Shown piece by piece: positions 43,775 to 55,633 of a DNA stretch of 64,000 nt. Position numbers and translations under genes: made by a program. The DNA is from Limonium bicolor (taxonomy: Eukaryota; Streptophyta; Magnoliopsida; Caryophyllales; Plumbaginaceae), in the NCBI GenBank assembly GCA_023374045.1, contig CM041783.1, forward strand, positions 90,183,298-90,247,297, written 5' to 3'. Positions within the stretch are counted from its first letter, which is position 1. Each line of letters starts with the position of its first letter. Under the pieces are notes generated by a model. The model ran no database searches. It worked only from the letters and a program-made list of their open reading frames with translations, and was not told where the DNA came from.

Positions 43775-44117
43775 ATGGGCATTTAGCCACTTAAAACCCT
43801 TTCTAAGACAATTTTTCAAAAATGTGCTTAAGAGTCCTTAAAGCACAATTTGTGTTTTAACTTGTTTTTGAGCTTGGTTTTCTTTTGGTAATTGACTTAA
43901 AATGACCATTAGGATATTACTAAGGTCTTAGAATGATATTTGGGTGCTCACCCAAGTCTCTCCAAGCTTAGAGCATGTTTTTGCTTAAACTGCTCTGTTG
44001 GTGTTTCCTTATGTTTTCTTTGATTGAAAATGTTTCTTAATGTTTCAAAGGCATTATTTAGCCTTCTTATGTCTTAGTTTATCACTTAAGCACCATATCT
44101 AAGTTTGGGGTATTTCG
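43775..44117 (-). repeat. Element A 5' LTR, distal segment
   Basis: Resumes the A LTR after element B: GGGCATTTAGCCACTTAAAACCC..., an eroded U3 palindrome, and the end TTTGGGGTATTTCG, homologous to 13983-14323 of element E. The terminal A appears as G. If the target duplication is 5 bp, CCGAT at 44118-44122 should reappear at the far end of A outside the window. Confidence 0.85.
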
Positions 44118-45523
44118 CCGATACCGGTAACCTCGAATGCGCATGGAAGGCTAGTTAACCATTATTAGGTAAACGTAAGAGAACGGTATCCGGTAATAAA
44201 ATTTCCAACCTAAGGAACGTTCTAACCACGGCTATGCGTGAGCTAGTTGTGTGATGTTGTGTGTGATGTTTGTTGTAAATGTATGACCCTCCTTTGTGTG
44301 ATTAACTCAGTTGTAATACTGTATTGTGTGCTGATGTGATAGGCTCCACAGCGGAGTCTTTATCTGTGAATATTTATATATTATGGGGTGAGGAATCCGG
44401 TAGTTCCGGTCGTGCGTTGTTTGGGAGTTGTTGTATACAGTTTCTTCAGCTTCCTCTCTGTGGTTGTTGTCTCCTTCATTGGTCTTCAATCACCCCTGAG
44501 CTTAACCAAGGCTTTGACTCATGTCTGTTGGGGATTATGTACGTGTGTTCGGATCACTATGTCCAATCCATCTTTATGTTAAGTTATCCGTTCGTCTAAC
44601 AGGATGGTAACGAGTTATGTAAACGAGCTTAGCATGAGTTTGGCAGCATTCTCTAGGCTCTCCCAGTGAACTAACTATGTTTGGGGCGGTTCCTAAAGAG
44701 ATCCGTACCCGTTATGTTATGTGTTATTGATGTACTGTAATGCTTATTGCGATGTGATGTTATATGTTGTTCTATAGTTGTTTTAAATGTGAAGTATGTG
44801 GATCATGGATATGAAACCCAGTTTATAAAGGGACGGTTTATGGATAACCCGACTAGGGGTAAGTGTCGTCTATTAAGGAAATAGCTCCATTAAAGGAGAA
44901 ACACTCTAGGGTCAAAGAACACAAAGAGTGATTTATTAGTTTTAGATGTGTTGTCTGTATTTGTTGTGACCACTGTTGTGGAATTGTAATAATGTGTTTG
45001 TGTTATTGGTGTACATGCATGATTTAAATGTAATCAACCGTATGCTAAGACGACAAATAGTTGTGCGTGGCCCGGTAGCATGCGGGCTGCGGGATTACCA
45101 TACCAGCAAAGGTGCTGAGCCCCTTGGGGGCACCCTTTCTTCTCTTTCCTATTTCAGGTACAAGAGCTGGAAGCAGTTCGAGAGTAGGACGGGGTAGTCG
45201 TTGTACATGGTAGCCATTTAAATTGTTTATGTATCATAGGTGTAGTAAGACCGAAATTGTTATCGGCATCAGTTGGTAAATACTCGGTACAGTTGGAATG
45301 TTTATGTATATTGAATGTTAGTAATGGAAAAAGGATGGTAATGTGTAGTCGCTCGGGGAATCTGGTCCATCAGACCGATACAATGTATATGTATATGTAT
45401 TAGCCTTGTTAGCCACGTGGGTGGTTAACGGCGTGAACACCAATGAGTTAAGGATTGTGGAGTTAAGTTTTCCGCTGCAGTTTGTTGTTTAAGTGTTGTG
45501 TCGTTAGTTGGGGTGGTGTTACA
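44118..45523 (+). repeat. Element C 5' LTR, right-hand part
   Basis: Recognised by LTR landmarks shared with D and, inverted, A and E: GTGAGGAATCCGGT..CCGGTCGTGC (about 44390), the stem-loop GAGCCCCTTGGGGGC (about 45117-45131) preceded by TACCAGCAAAGGTGCT, GCCACGTGGGTGGTTAACGGCG (about 45412) and the TTACA end. Small open frames such as 44324-44599 are unsupported. Confidence 0.75.
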
Positions 45524-45528
45524 ACAAG

Positions 45529-45556
45529 TGGTATCAGAGCGAAGTATCGCTCTGAT
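45529..45556 (+). promoter_or_regulatory. Primer-binding site and hairpin of element C
   Basis: TGGTATCAGAGC at 45529-45540 is a perfect initiator-Met tRNA site. ATCAGAGCG/CGCTCTGAT with loop AAGTAT (45533-45556) is a perfect hairpin. Confidence 0.9.
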
Positions 45557-48500
45557 GACTGAATTACCGAGCTTAGGAAGACGTACCGGTTAGGATTTAG
45601 TAGTTTGGGTAAAAGGTTGAGTGATAGCGTGAGAGATACGCTAGATAGGAATTACCAGTGTGTACTGGAAAACTGCAATATCCATCCCGCCCTCCATCAA
45701 TCCTGAATTATAACTTGGGAAAGGACGCCAGAGAGATGGAAATCCTCTCATACTCGGGAATACCCGATCTGGCTATTATTAAGTACCACTGTGAGTACGG
45801 AGAACTGTCATACGGTAGATCCCGAAAGTGGGAATCCCGAAGACGGTTTCCCTCTGAACAATGTTAACGCATTATATAGCGAAGAATGAAGAATCTTGTG
45901 TATAGAAGAATGGAATTTCCGGCAACCTGGGTCGACATGCTGAGCAGTCGAGAAACAACCAGCTTGCCAACGCACCAACTGTGCAACAGGCAAGAAGTGA
46001 AGTAATGAAACCCGAGACAAGTGTCTACGGGACTACAAATGTTAAACAATATACCAACGGTATACCAACCGACGAAGGAACTACAACGTAGTACCCAAAC
46101 AAAAGACAAGTCTCAGTAACACGACAAATGCATGGAACGGGCTACGAAGAGGATACAGTACTAAGTAAAGGGGGGTCTCCAAGAATGGGAAACCCCCTAG
46201 TAATGATTGTCATGTGAAGACAGTGGGAAGTCACCCAGAGGATTTATTGTCAGGACTGTAAGGTCGAGTAAGGGCTAACAAGGCCGCTGATGACAGTGTG
46301 GGTAAAAATTATACCGCAGCCGGTGTGTGTTGAACCGATAGCCAGTTAGCATGGCGCACTGCCATGGCAAGTGCTGCTATAACAGGGCTGTTCGGGAAAA
46401 ATTTTTAAACAGTACATTAGTTACAGTACCCGACAAGTTAAGTAAGTTTAAGTCAATTAAATAACTGGAAGGGCTTAACAGCCTAACCTTTGTGGGAAGA
46501 TAAACAAAGTCAGCAGAGAAGCTAGACTTGGCTAAGGCGAAGAAGACGTTGTGAAACCATGGAAATTTTTCTTTCAAACTCAGATTTATTTCAAACTCTC
46601 CTTTTTCGAAACCAAATTTTCTTTCAAACCAATACTTTTTTCAAACCTTCTTTTTAAACCAAACCAGAGGACCTACATCGGCCCTCAGTGCCACACGGTG
46701 GTAAGTTATACCCAGTTTACTTTTGAATAACCAGGAAAGGAACGGTTAAACCCAAGGGTAACAACCCGAGGGAATGGATTGAGTTCATGGTAATAACAAC
46801 AGGGATAGACTTTCCTTTTATTAAGTTCGGGAAGCACAATGAATGATATGTCACGGGACAATATAAGGGAGTTGACAACAGAATACTTCACCTAGGCGTG
46901 TGACGGACACTACGAGGTACCAACTGAAATGTGGGACGACCGCACTCCGATAGGAGCTTGTGGGCCTGAACAGACCTACTGACGGGAGTTCGTTGTGTAA
47001 GTAGTAATGTATCAGTATGGTACCCACATATGTATACGAGTAGAGTACGGAACACGGGAAGTAGTCGACTCCATACTACGGTCAGCAGTAAAAGTCCAAA
47101 AAGAGCAACGAGGCAAGATTACAAGAAGGTTGAATTAAAAGAACTCAGTTAAGTCAATAAGACTAAAGGAATTAGTGAATTCACTTCAAAGAACTATTTA
47201 AGAGTCAGGAAGTGTGAAGTGCACTGACTGTTATGTAAAGACATCACATATGTCTTAAGAATTCTCAGGGATAAACATGATAGTTGGAACGGTGACCCAG
47301 CCTATACATGGCAAGGCAGATGCCTGATATGGACATGTTAATGTGCAACGAACGGGATGAAATTCCCAGAACAATTACCTACACTACTAGGAAATATCGA
47401 TCTTCACAAAAGAGGATAGTTAACCCAGCTAAGAACGCAAAACGGCATAGTTAACTAAACATACCAAAAAGTGCAAGCCAATGTAATGGCATAACTTGGC
47501 AATACCCAGGAGCAATCCTTGAAGGGTGTTTGCATCAACGATTGTTGAACGAAATAACGTGACAGAAACGCAAGAGTTGGAACTAATACTCAGTTTAAAC
47601 ATAGGTTGTCAGGAGGCAGACTGACATTCCTAAGGGGCATCCCGTGAAAAAGGAAGCGTGATGCAACGACCCTGTCATGGAGCCCAATGCAAACTCCAAA
47701 CCATGTAATGTTGTACAGAGAAGTAAATGTGTGTGACAGCCTACAATGAGCAGAGCTCGAGGCAATAAGGCTATGAGCCACAAGCAAAATGTGTTATGTA
47801 AATTTGATTGACTGCAGAAGTTTATGTTGTATAAGTGAATAGAGTGGAGAACGAACACACTGCATTAAGAGTGGGGATACCTCTCGATATTGTGAGACCA
47901 CAGGAGCGGTAGTTATGTGAACCAAGTTCAAAGAAATATGTTAGGGATTGACCATGTTGTTGTTACCCAAGAGTGATTTGAATAAGAAAAATACGAAAAG
48001 AAGTGTTATACCAGTTGTGGATGCTGGAAGAGCAATAAGTTTAATCGCACACCACCATAGGTTTGTGATGCTAAATGTGTAGTGAAACGATCAAGGACCA
48101 TAAATACTCAAAGAATAGCGTATCCAGCAAACAGCCAAATAAGTGGCAAAACACAGTGTAACTGCGGAAGCTAATTAATAGCGAATGCAGTGTAGTTGAT
48201 GTTGTATAATGAGTAAGGATACGGTGCGCAATAAGCGACCATTGTATAAGTATTGTTAAATGATAAAATGGCGAATGAGCAGAGTTATGAGTTAAACCCA
48301 GTGGAGATACAACAGTAAGTGTTAATAAATGAACCAGGCAGTAAGCCAGTAGCCAGTATTACAAAATAAAAATCTCAGTGAAACACAGTGTGAGTTCCAT
48401 TGCAATCGCATAAGAGATTTACTGCCATGAGTTTACGCCTCTGCACTCTGTATGACTGAGTGTTTTGGTATTGCACTTGTGCAGTAATGATCGAGTGAGA

Positions 48501-49271
48501 TAGCTAAGAAGTTGGGAAATGTTAAATGTGGTGGAAGTAGAAACAAACTTATAATGCTATAAGGACCAAGGCATAGGAAATGCAAGGTCGTACCAATGAA
48601 AGGATACATGTACAAAACTAGATGTGGAGACATGTTTATTAATAATGACTGTAATAACACAGAATACCAAATATCGGTATGGAATATACCTCAAGTGCAG
48701 GGAATAACCGAGAGAGCACTACACATTAGGTAGTGGCTCAACCTCAACCGACAGTGAGTCGGAAGGAATCAAGACAATCATTGTAAAATACATAGTAATA
48801 TACACAGTAAATTATTATGGAAGTGGATAGAAAGTTTGTAACTCACCGAATTCGTGCATGACAAGAAATACCACGCATCGGTTGAGAAACCATTATTACC
48901 AAGATAAAGGTGGTAAATGGGAGATGGACAATACAGTAAGAATAACGAACGGGGCAAACTAAGCTCTAAAGTTATCAGGGTTGCGTAGCAGAAACTAGTG
49001 AGCCAGTGACACAAGTGTTGAATGTGCATAGTGAACATGAGTGAATGGCTAATTATTAATGCCTAGAAGCCTCACAAGCCAGAACCGAAACCAGTTAAGA
49101 ATTAAAGCAGGCTCCAATGAGAATTCTTGGTTTAGGGACTAAACCACCAATATGGTTAAGATCCTCTAACCAGAACACATTGTATAACAGACCGCGTGGA
49201 AGTTGAAACACTTCACGATGGTAGAACTTTTTAAACCAATATTCAGTGGTTGATTACGTGGGCATAATCCC
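45557..49271 (+). other. Element C interior, no coding capacity seen
   Basis: Colinear with the element E interior on the opposite strand. No retroviral motif and no long frame. A patch near 46560-46670 is a T/C-rich repeat of TTTCAAAC. I looked for AlkB and pol motifs and did not find them by eye. Confidence 0.65.
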
Positions 49272-49287
49272 TTTTAAGGGGGTAGAG
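49272..49287 (+). promoter_or_regulatory. Polypurine-like tract of element C
   Basis: TTTTAAGGGGGTAGAG, one G shorter than the 17-mer in D (61573-61589) and E (25656-25672, minus). Confidence 0.6.
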
Positions 49288-50340
49288 CTCAAAACCGCTT
49301 AGTGTGTTTTACCATACAAGTGTACGTGAACTATGTTGTGCATAGCACAGAATGATTTGTTTGGATGATTGGTGCGTGTGTTACATAAACATACGCATTC
49401 ATTCATGGTTTAATTGTGGTAATTGCGCACAAGAGATGCGAATACCATTGTGATAAATGTGTTTATTTTGTTAACAGTTGTGTGTTGTAGTACAAGTATA
49501 AGGGAGTAAAGAAACTCTCGGGGAACAAAAACCCCGAAGTGTATAAATGAAAACCGAGTGTTGTATTTTGATAAAATATATGTATATATGTAATATAGTG
49601 ACTCATGAAAGGGTATGAAACCGATATAGAACCTAGCGAGAATAAGATTTCCTAGGCCACAGATTAAAGTGAATGGAGATAACTGATAGGCGGAGTTCTA
49701 TCCTTTGGAGATGTAATGATAATGACTAGATTGACAAAAAAAGATAGAAAATTGTAAATGGGTGTATTATTTGATGCTTGAATATGAAGTGGGAGGTGAA
49801 ACTTGATTTGCGTCTGATCAAGGGAAGCTGAACACAAATTGGGGTGGAAGGATAGTTCAACACTGATGCTGATCACATCAGGGTTGGATGATTCTTGAAG
49901 CTCCCCATGAGTGGTCACAAATAACCACGCTAAGAAAAGAAGCAAAGAGCATAAGTTGGACTTGGAGTTGTATGCGTTTTCAAAAAGGATTTTCAATTGG
50001 TATTTTCAAAACCTTCGATTGATACTTTAATTAAAGAAAATTCTCTTACTTAACCTTATAAAGAATATGTTTGTAGTATTTGCTCATGAGCTGAGGACAT
50101 ACGAGCCTTCGTCTTCGGACCGGTGACGTGAGAAGTATATATGTTAAAGATTAAGTGATTGTTTTGATCTCCTAAAGGAATCTGCGGGATCACAGTGTAT
50201 ATAAAAGGTATTTCTGATTGCTATACATGCTAAGACATGTTGTGTGGTATGTGTAATAAATATTACTTGACCTTGAGTCCTAATGTGGTTGAGTTCTGAA
50301 TTTGGTTATGTTACCCGGGCCTATGAGTCCTGTTAACAGA
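49288..50340 (+). other. Element C 3' untranslated region
   Basis: Non-coding. Shares with element E the TGATGCTGATCACATCAGGGT block (about 49860), the GAGCCTTCGTCTTCGGACCGG segment (about 50105) and GCTATACATGCTAAGACATGT (about 50220), after which the homology fades. Confidence 0.6.
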
Positions 50341-51574
50341 ATATGTGTTACTATACTTCTACCTAGGCAGTGTACCTATCGTTTTGCGGAATAGTGAATT
50401 AAGTGGGGGTTGTCGATCTCAGGGACCTCGTTCAATTAATTGACAATTTATTTACTAACTGAGAAGCTAAACTAAGAAAACAGGAAACGTCACTTTTTCA
50501 GGTTTGCATAATTTAATAAAAAACGACTCAACAAACTAACATAAAATAATAAAACAGTAAAATAAACTAAACACAAAATAAAGAATAGAACTCAAATAAA
50601 AGCAAGCACCCCGGATTGTTCTACAACCTCCACTTTCTAATCTATTAATAAACTCTTCCCTAATTTTGCAATAAACTCAGAAACTATAATTAATTCGTCA
50701 ACGGCTAAGTCTAACGAATCCTTACCAGTTGCTAGAACTAGTAGCAAACTAATGCTCTAATCCGGACACAACTAATCGCACAAAGAACAGTTTCTATTTG
50801 AGACCGATTAACCTATAGGCGGGATCACGCTTCTAGTCGTTAATCAGGTTTAATTCTTATGTCTTGTTATATATCTCAGCTCTCGCGTGTTGATTAGAAA
50901 ACTACAAATATAGCTTTAATAATTGATCAGAGAATTAAAGCGCATGAAGAACTGGAATTAAACTACTACAATAATGAATTAGCAAAGAGATTACAAAATA
51001 AATATAAAGATTCGGTTAGTTATCCCAATCCGGGGAGCTAGTCTAACTACTCAAACATAATTATTAAAATAATAAAAACAACAAAGGAAGAACACATTGA
51101 CAAATTAGATAAAACGGGAAGAAGAAACTCTGTTAGAAGATTCCCCGTTCCGCCTTCCATCGTCATGTGTCTCGGTATTAATCATCTGTTAGAAGTGGGA
51201 GTGCTAACAATGGTGGACTTATGTGTGTGAAGGAGAGGAAGAGGGAGGCCGAAGCCTCTGGGCAGTGGCGCAGCGTGAATGAAGCGTATCCCCAAAGAAA
51301 GCCCTAATCTTCTTTTTATATTAGGAGGTACGAGATATTTATCTCTAACCTCTGTTAGTATTGCCGTCGTTAATAATGTGATGCACTTCATAATGAAATA
51401 ATCATGAATCATTAATCTCCATGATGCAGTAATGATAATGTAAAATTAACGAAAAGTTTGTGTAGTCATCAATGATTGGTGGCGTGAATGTGATATCTCT
51501 TCACGTGTGTATATTGTTATGCAGCGATAAGTTCATCAACATCCGAGCGAGATATATGTTATATATATATAATT
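50341..51574. other. Unclassified AT-rich repeat-like segment
   Basis: Begins near GGCAGTGTACCTATCG and GTTGTCGATCTCAGGGACC, phrases I associate with dispersed plant repeats, then A-rich text and a short block of C/T-rich flanks. No coding frame with homology; a minus-strand 76-codon frame at 51182-51412 is not convincing. It ends in an (AT)n run, 51559-51572, against the LTR of element D. It could be a fragment of another LTR element that separates C from D. Confidence 0.4.
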
Positions 51575-54500
51575 TGAAATACCCCAAACCTTAGTATGTT
51601 GTTTAAACATTTAAATATGGTATATTAAGACTAAAAAAGTGTTAGAAACATTAGTAAACAATTTAAACCATAGAAAACACAAATAAATCCTTAAGTCAAT
51701 TAGGGCTAAAATGTGTTCTAAGCTTGGGATAAGCTTGGGTGAGACCTAATGAGCTTACGAAGACCTTATTTATATACTAATGAACATATTAAACCAATTA
51801 CCAAAGAAAACCAAGCTTGAAAACAAGTTAAAACACAAAATGTGCTTTAAGGAGTCTTAAAGCACATTTTTGAAAAATTGTCTTGTAAATGAGTTTTGAA
51901 TGGCTAATTAATTAACATGTGTACTACTTAGTATCACATTTTGAAGTCTATATCAATGGGAAATCAAAAATTTCACATCTATGTGCCTTGTTTTAGTGAA
52001 TAGTAACAAAATAAGCAAGTTTATAACATGTCATTATAAAGTGTGACAATTGGTCAACAAAGACTAAAATAGCCCTTGTTATAATATGGGGGCTGGTTTC
52101 TTGATGACTCCCATACTAACAAAAAAATAAGCTAACTAAAGTAGTAAAGTAGAAAGTACTATTTGCTTTTACTACTTAAATATCTAAAACTTACAAACTT
52201 ATCTCATTCTCTCATTTCCCTCTTCATTTCCCACGCCTCCAGCTCTCTTCTATCTCTTCTCCATTCTCCATTCACGGTTTTGCAATAGTACCACACACAA
52301 TTCCATCTTTGACCACTTGTATCTCCTAGCTCACTTTGCCAAATCAAATTCTAAGACCACCATTCTCTTCCTCTCATCAAGCTCTTCAATTCTATCCTTT
52401 CAAAATTTCAAGAGCTCCATTTTGGTGCCAAGAAGAATCTCCATGGAAGGAGCTTGAGCTCATCTTTTCACATATTATTGTTCTCCTTTGCTTCAAGGTA
52501 AGGAAACTCAAAGAAAAATGATGTTTCCCTCATGTTTTTGTGTTGTCCGAAAATCACCCTTAATGGTGTCCTTATGTTGCTTTGTTCTAGCTTCATTTCA
52601 ACCTTTCATGGACTAGGTGGAGTCCTCTCTTGATATATATTCAAACTCTCTTCAAGTTCTAAGGTAAAACAACTATCTTAATGTTTTTAAAACAATGTAT
52701 AATCTAGGGTTTACAATGAGTTGAAGCATAAAGCTTGTATACTCATTTTATCATTTGTATAATGTTTAGAAGTTGACAAGCAACTAAAAGCCTTGCCGAT
52801 TTAGTCAAGGAAACAAGAAAGAAGTTGTGAGGAAAAGAGGTAAATGTGCTAACCTAATGTGGTTTAAAGTCTTAGGAGAAATGAGCTTATGTTGCTTATT
52901 AAAATGATCTAAGGAGCCAATGGTGAATGACTTAGTAAAAATGTTCTCAAGGGCTTAGTAAAAGGCATATGTATTGTTGGTGTATTTGCAGGTCAAAGGC
53001 AAATATAATGTGGGAAATTCAGTGTTTATGATTTATGCATCTTAAGGGCCTAAGAGCCATGTTATTTAAGGGCCTAAGTGCCAAGCAATTTAAATTATGC
53101 ACTATATTGTGATGTAGTGCTAAATGAGTGAAGTTTGTGTATAAGAATGTGTTTGATGGATTTTAGTGTTCTTGATGTTTAATGGTGAAAACAATGTGTT
53201 TTGGCTTGTAATGTTCTAGGAGAACCTATGTCAAAATTTAGATAATGTATAAGAAGTTCTAAGGGTTTAAAATGGGTTTGGTAAGTTAGGAAATGTTTAG
53301 AATGGTTAAGTGTTCAACTAGTGAAAGGAACATGCATTATGGTGTTTTAAGGTGTAAAAGGGCTTAGGCAATGTTTTAGAGGATTTAGAATGCAAAAGAA
53401 TGTTTTGGGACATTTCAAGATCATGGTGAGATTGTGTTTAGGACTTGTGCAATGTTGGTGAATAAGGAGAAGTAATGTACTGCATGAAGAAACTATAGAC
53501 TTGTAGAGATGTTTAAGGAATTGGTTAGGAAGTAAAGATGCTTGGGAGATGATGTAGTAGTGGTGAGGAAACATTATTGGCATAGTGGTTATCATAGGTA
53601 TGAAACACCACTTAGAAAACCAAAGAGAAAACATTATGTGTTAGGAATTTTGGTATGAGATGAGTAAGTGCTTAAGGAGTTGGAAAATGGTTTTAGGGAT
53701 TTATATGAGGGTTTGAGTGTGCCAAATGGTGTTGGTAAACATTAGAAGGCTTGAGGAAAGTTTAGTGAAGATTTGACAATGTTTGGGCATGTTTTGGTGG
53801 CGTCCGACCCAGGGGTCCGATCCAGTTTGGATCGGACGGCCTCTGTTAGACGCCAGTGAATGGTTCTGGAACAGTCCGACCCAGAGGACTTGGGTCGGAC
53901 AGGGGTCGGACGGTGAGTTGAAAAGACGGTAAAATTTCTGGAATGGTCTGACCCAGTTGTTGGGTCGGACATGGGTCGGACGAAGTAGAGTTTTTCAAAA
54001 CCCGAAAGTTACTGGAAGGGTCCGACCCAGTTGGTTGGGTCGGACGGTGGGTCGGACTGACCAAAACTTAACAAAAAAAACATAAAAGTATGGCTTAAGT
54101 AATAAACCCAAGGGGGTATAATGTAGGTAATTATAAGTTTGGGCATTAAAACATGTCATATGTCATATAATCATGTTAACATTTAGTAATTTGAAGTTAA
54201 GTAAGTAATTAACCGACATTCTTAAACATGTATAGGAGTGACCTACGGTGGAAATCAATCGAAGCAAGGACCAAGGTATGGTTTTCTTGCAGTCTGTTGC
54301 CTACCGGTTTACACCGGCTTGTGTGTTGTTTTTTTTTTTGTGTTTTTATGACGTTATAAGACTTAATCATGTAATGAGTTTACAGTTGTTCATATTATTG
54401 TGATGTTATGATGTGACTCATTTCCCTTGTGTGTGTCTAACATGACTTACCACTTGTTGTGAATTGTTTGTTAAGTTCCACTGATGAACTTCTAACAAGT

Positions 54501-55417
54501 GCTAACTGGGAAGTGAGGAATCCGGTTGTCCGGTCATGCATGTAATTTAAGAGTAGATATCTGAATCAGATTCGACTCTTATGTTGTTAAGATTGTTCTC
54601 CTTATTTGGCGTTCGATCTCCCGCTAGCTTCCTCCAAAGCTTACCTATTCTGACTTATGATCGGTTTAGTGGGAACATGTGTTTGTGTGGTGTGTTCGGG
54701 TCACTATATCCGAACCATCTGTGACTTAAGTTACTCGTTCGAATAACAGAACGGTAATGAGTGTGTGTAACGAGCTTAACATGAGAGTGAACCATTCTCT
54801 AGGCTTCTTGTGTTGTTTAACCTTCTTGGTTTGTTATTGTGGAAAGAGTATCCACTGTGTATGTGATGTTGTGCTATGCAATAATATTGCTATGCCATAT
54901 GTTATGTTATGTTTTTAAAATGAATGCCATGTCATCATGACAATTAGTTGCGCGTATCCCGGTAGCCGATGGGCTGCGCGTTAACCATACCAGCCAAGGG
55001 TTGCTGACCCCCTCGGGGGCTCCATATTTTTACTGCAGGATGAGGATCGAGGAAGCGGAGTGGCTGTAGGTTCTAGGCTGCAGATTACTTTTGATTATTT
55101 TGGATGTTGAGCCCGGGATGCGCCTGTGCTCCCGTGGCATTATATTTTGGTACTGTCCGTGTTACAGATGACAGTGGGTTTATGTACAGTATACAGTGAC
55201 AGTTTGTATAAATACTCGGTATGTTGTTATGTATATATGGTTGATGTTAGTACCTAATGCTCGGGAGTCTGATCATCAAGACCGTTACACTTGTATTTAT
55301 TCTGCCTTGTTAACCACGTGGGTGGTGACGGCGTTGTAGCACCGAATCGTTTAGTTATTGTTTAGTTATTTTTCGCTGCGATTTCATCTAATGTTAAGTA
55401 CGTAGTAAGGTTGTACA
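51575..55417 (+). repeat. Element D 5' LTR
   Basis: Landmarks: U3 palindrome (51837-51870), promoter-like AT zone with conserved GTACTATTTGCTTT (about 52155), CT-rich downstream stretch (52195-52270), intron-donor-like CTTCAAGGTAAGG (about 52490), AAATTCAGTGTTTA (53014-53027), duplicated TTAAGGGCCTAAG (53042-53079), the GGTCCGACCCAG/GGGTCGGAC block (53795-54065), a poly-T (about 54329), the stem-loop GACCCCCTCGGGGGC (about 55005-55019) and GCCACGTGG..GACGGCG. Most of the LTR lies after the presumed start site, so the transcript would have a very long R/U5 leader. Confidence 0.9.
53795..54065. repeat. TCCGACC/GGTCGGA hairpin block in element D LTR
   Basis: Four units of about 65-75 bp, each with GTCCGACCCAG..TTGGGTCGGAC and a further GGGTCGGAC. 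It is analogous in position and design to the A/E arrays but different in sequence (TCCGAC instead of ACCGAC). Confidence 0.7.
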
Positions 55418-55633
55418 AAATGGGTATAAGAGCGAAGTATCGCTCTGATGACTAGAATACCGAGCTTAGGAATATACCGAGTTAGAAAACCTAACCACAG
55501 TTACCTGAGTGAACAGTTATGGAAAGGTTAACCATAACTAAGTGTGGAGATGCCTTGTTGTCTGGGGAAACGTTACACCGTAGACCGATAAGTGTGCAAA
55601 GCATAATGCTAATACATGTTCGTGTGAATTCAG
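55418..55633 (+). promoter_or_regulatory. Element D primer-binding site (mutated) and leader
   Basis: At 55421-55433 the site reads TGGGTATAAGAGC against the intact TGGTATCAGAGC of C and A, so one base is inserted and one changed. The downstream hairpin partner CGCTCTGATGA is intact. The leader up to the gag ATG has no other feature. Confidence 0.75.

Larger units (their letters stand above)
1..44117 (-). mobile_element. Element A: Tekay-like Ty3/gypsy LTR retrotransposon, 5' part, hosting a nest of insertions
   Basis: Reading on the minus strand, this element has a long 5' LTR (4169-8083 plus 43775-44117), an initiator-Met primer-binding site, gag, an AlkB-like domain, protease and reverse transcriptase. 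The window starts inside the RT/RNase H region, so RNase H, integrase and the 3' LTR are not seen. The LTR begins TGTAACACCCC on the plus strand and ends GGTATTTC plus a G where the related LTRs have A. The LTR is interrupted at 8083/43771 by element B with its own nested cargo. Net LTR length is about 4.26 kb, which fits the long LTRs of the Tekay/Del chromoviruses. The element is dead: stops and frameshifts occur in every coding region. Confidence 0.85.
44118..50340 (+). mobile_element. Element C: truncated non-coding LTR retrotransposon related to E
   Basis: Plus-strand element: a 5'-truncated LTR (44118-45523), perfect initiator-Met primer site, non-coding interior colinear with element E, polypurine-like tract at 49272, and homology to E detectable until about 50250. 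No 3' LTR is seen before unrelated sequence begins near 50340. Element A seems to have inserted into its 5' LTR, so the missing LTR part should lie beyond the left end of A. Confidence 0.7.

Noticed and set aside
45557..49271. AlkB or pol remnants in element C
   Set aside because: I looked for GGFYTP, SGDVLIMGG, RLNLTFR, DSGASH and FIDD-like text in all forward frames and did not find any; a translated search would be decisive.
50341..51574. Retrozyme with hammerhead ribozyme
   Set aside because: No CTGATGA..GAAAC hammerhead core could be found in this segment.
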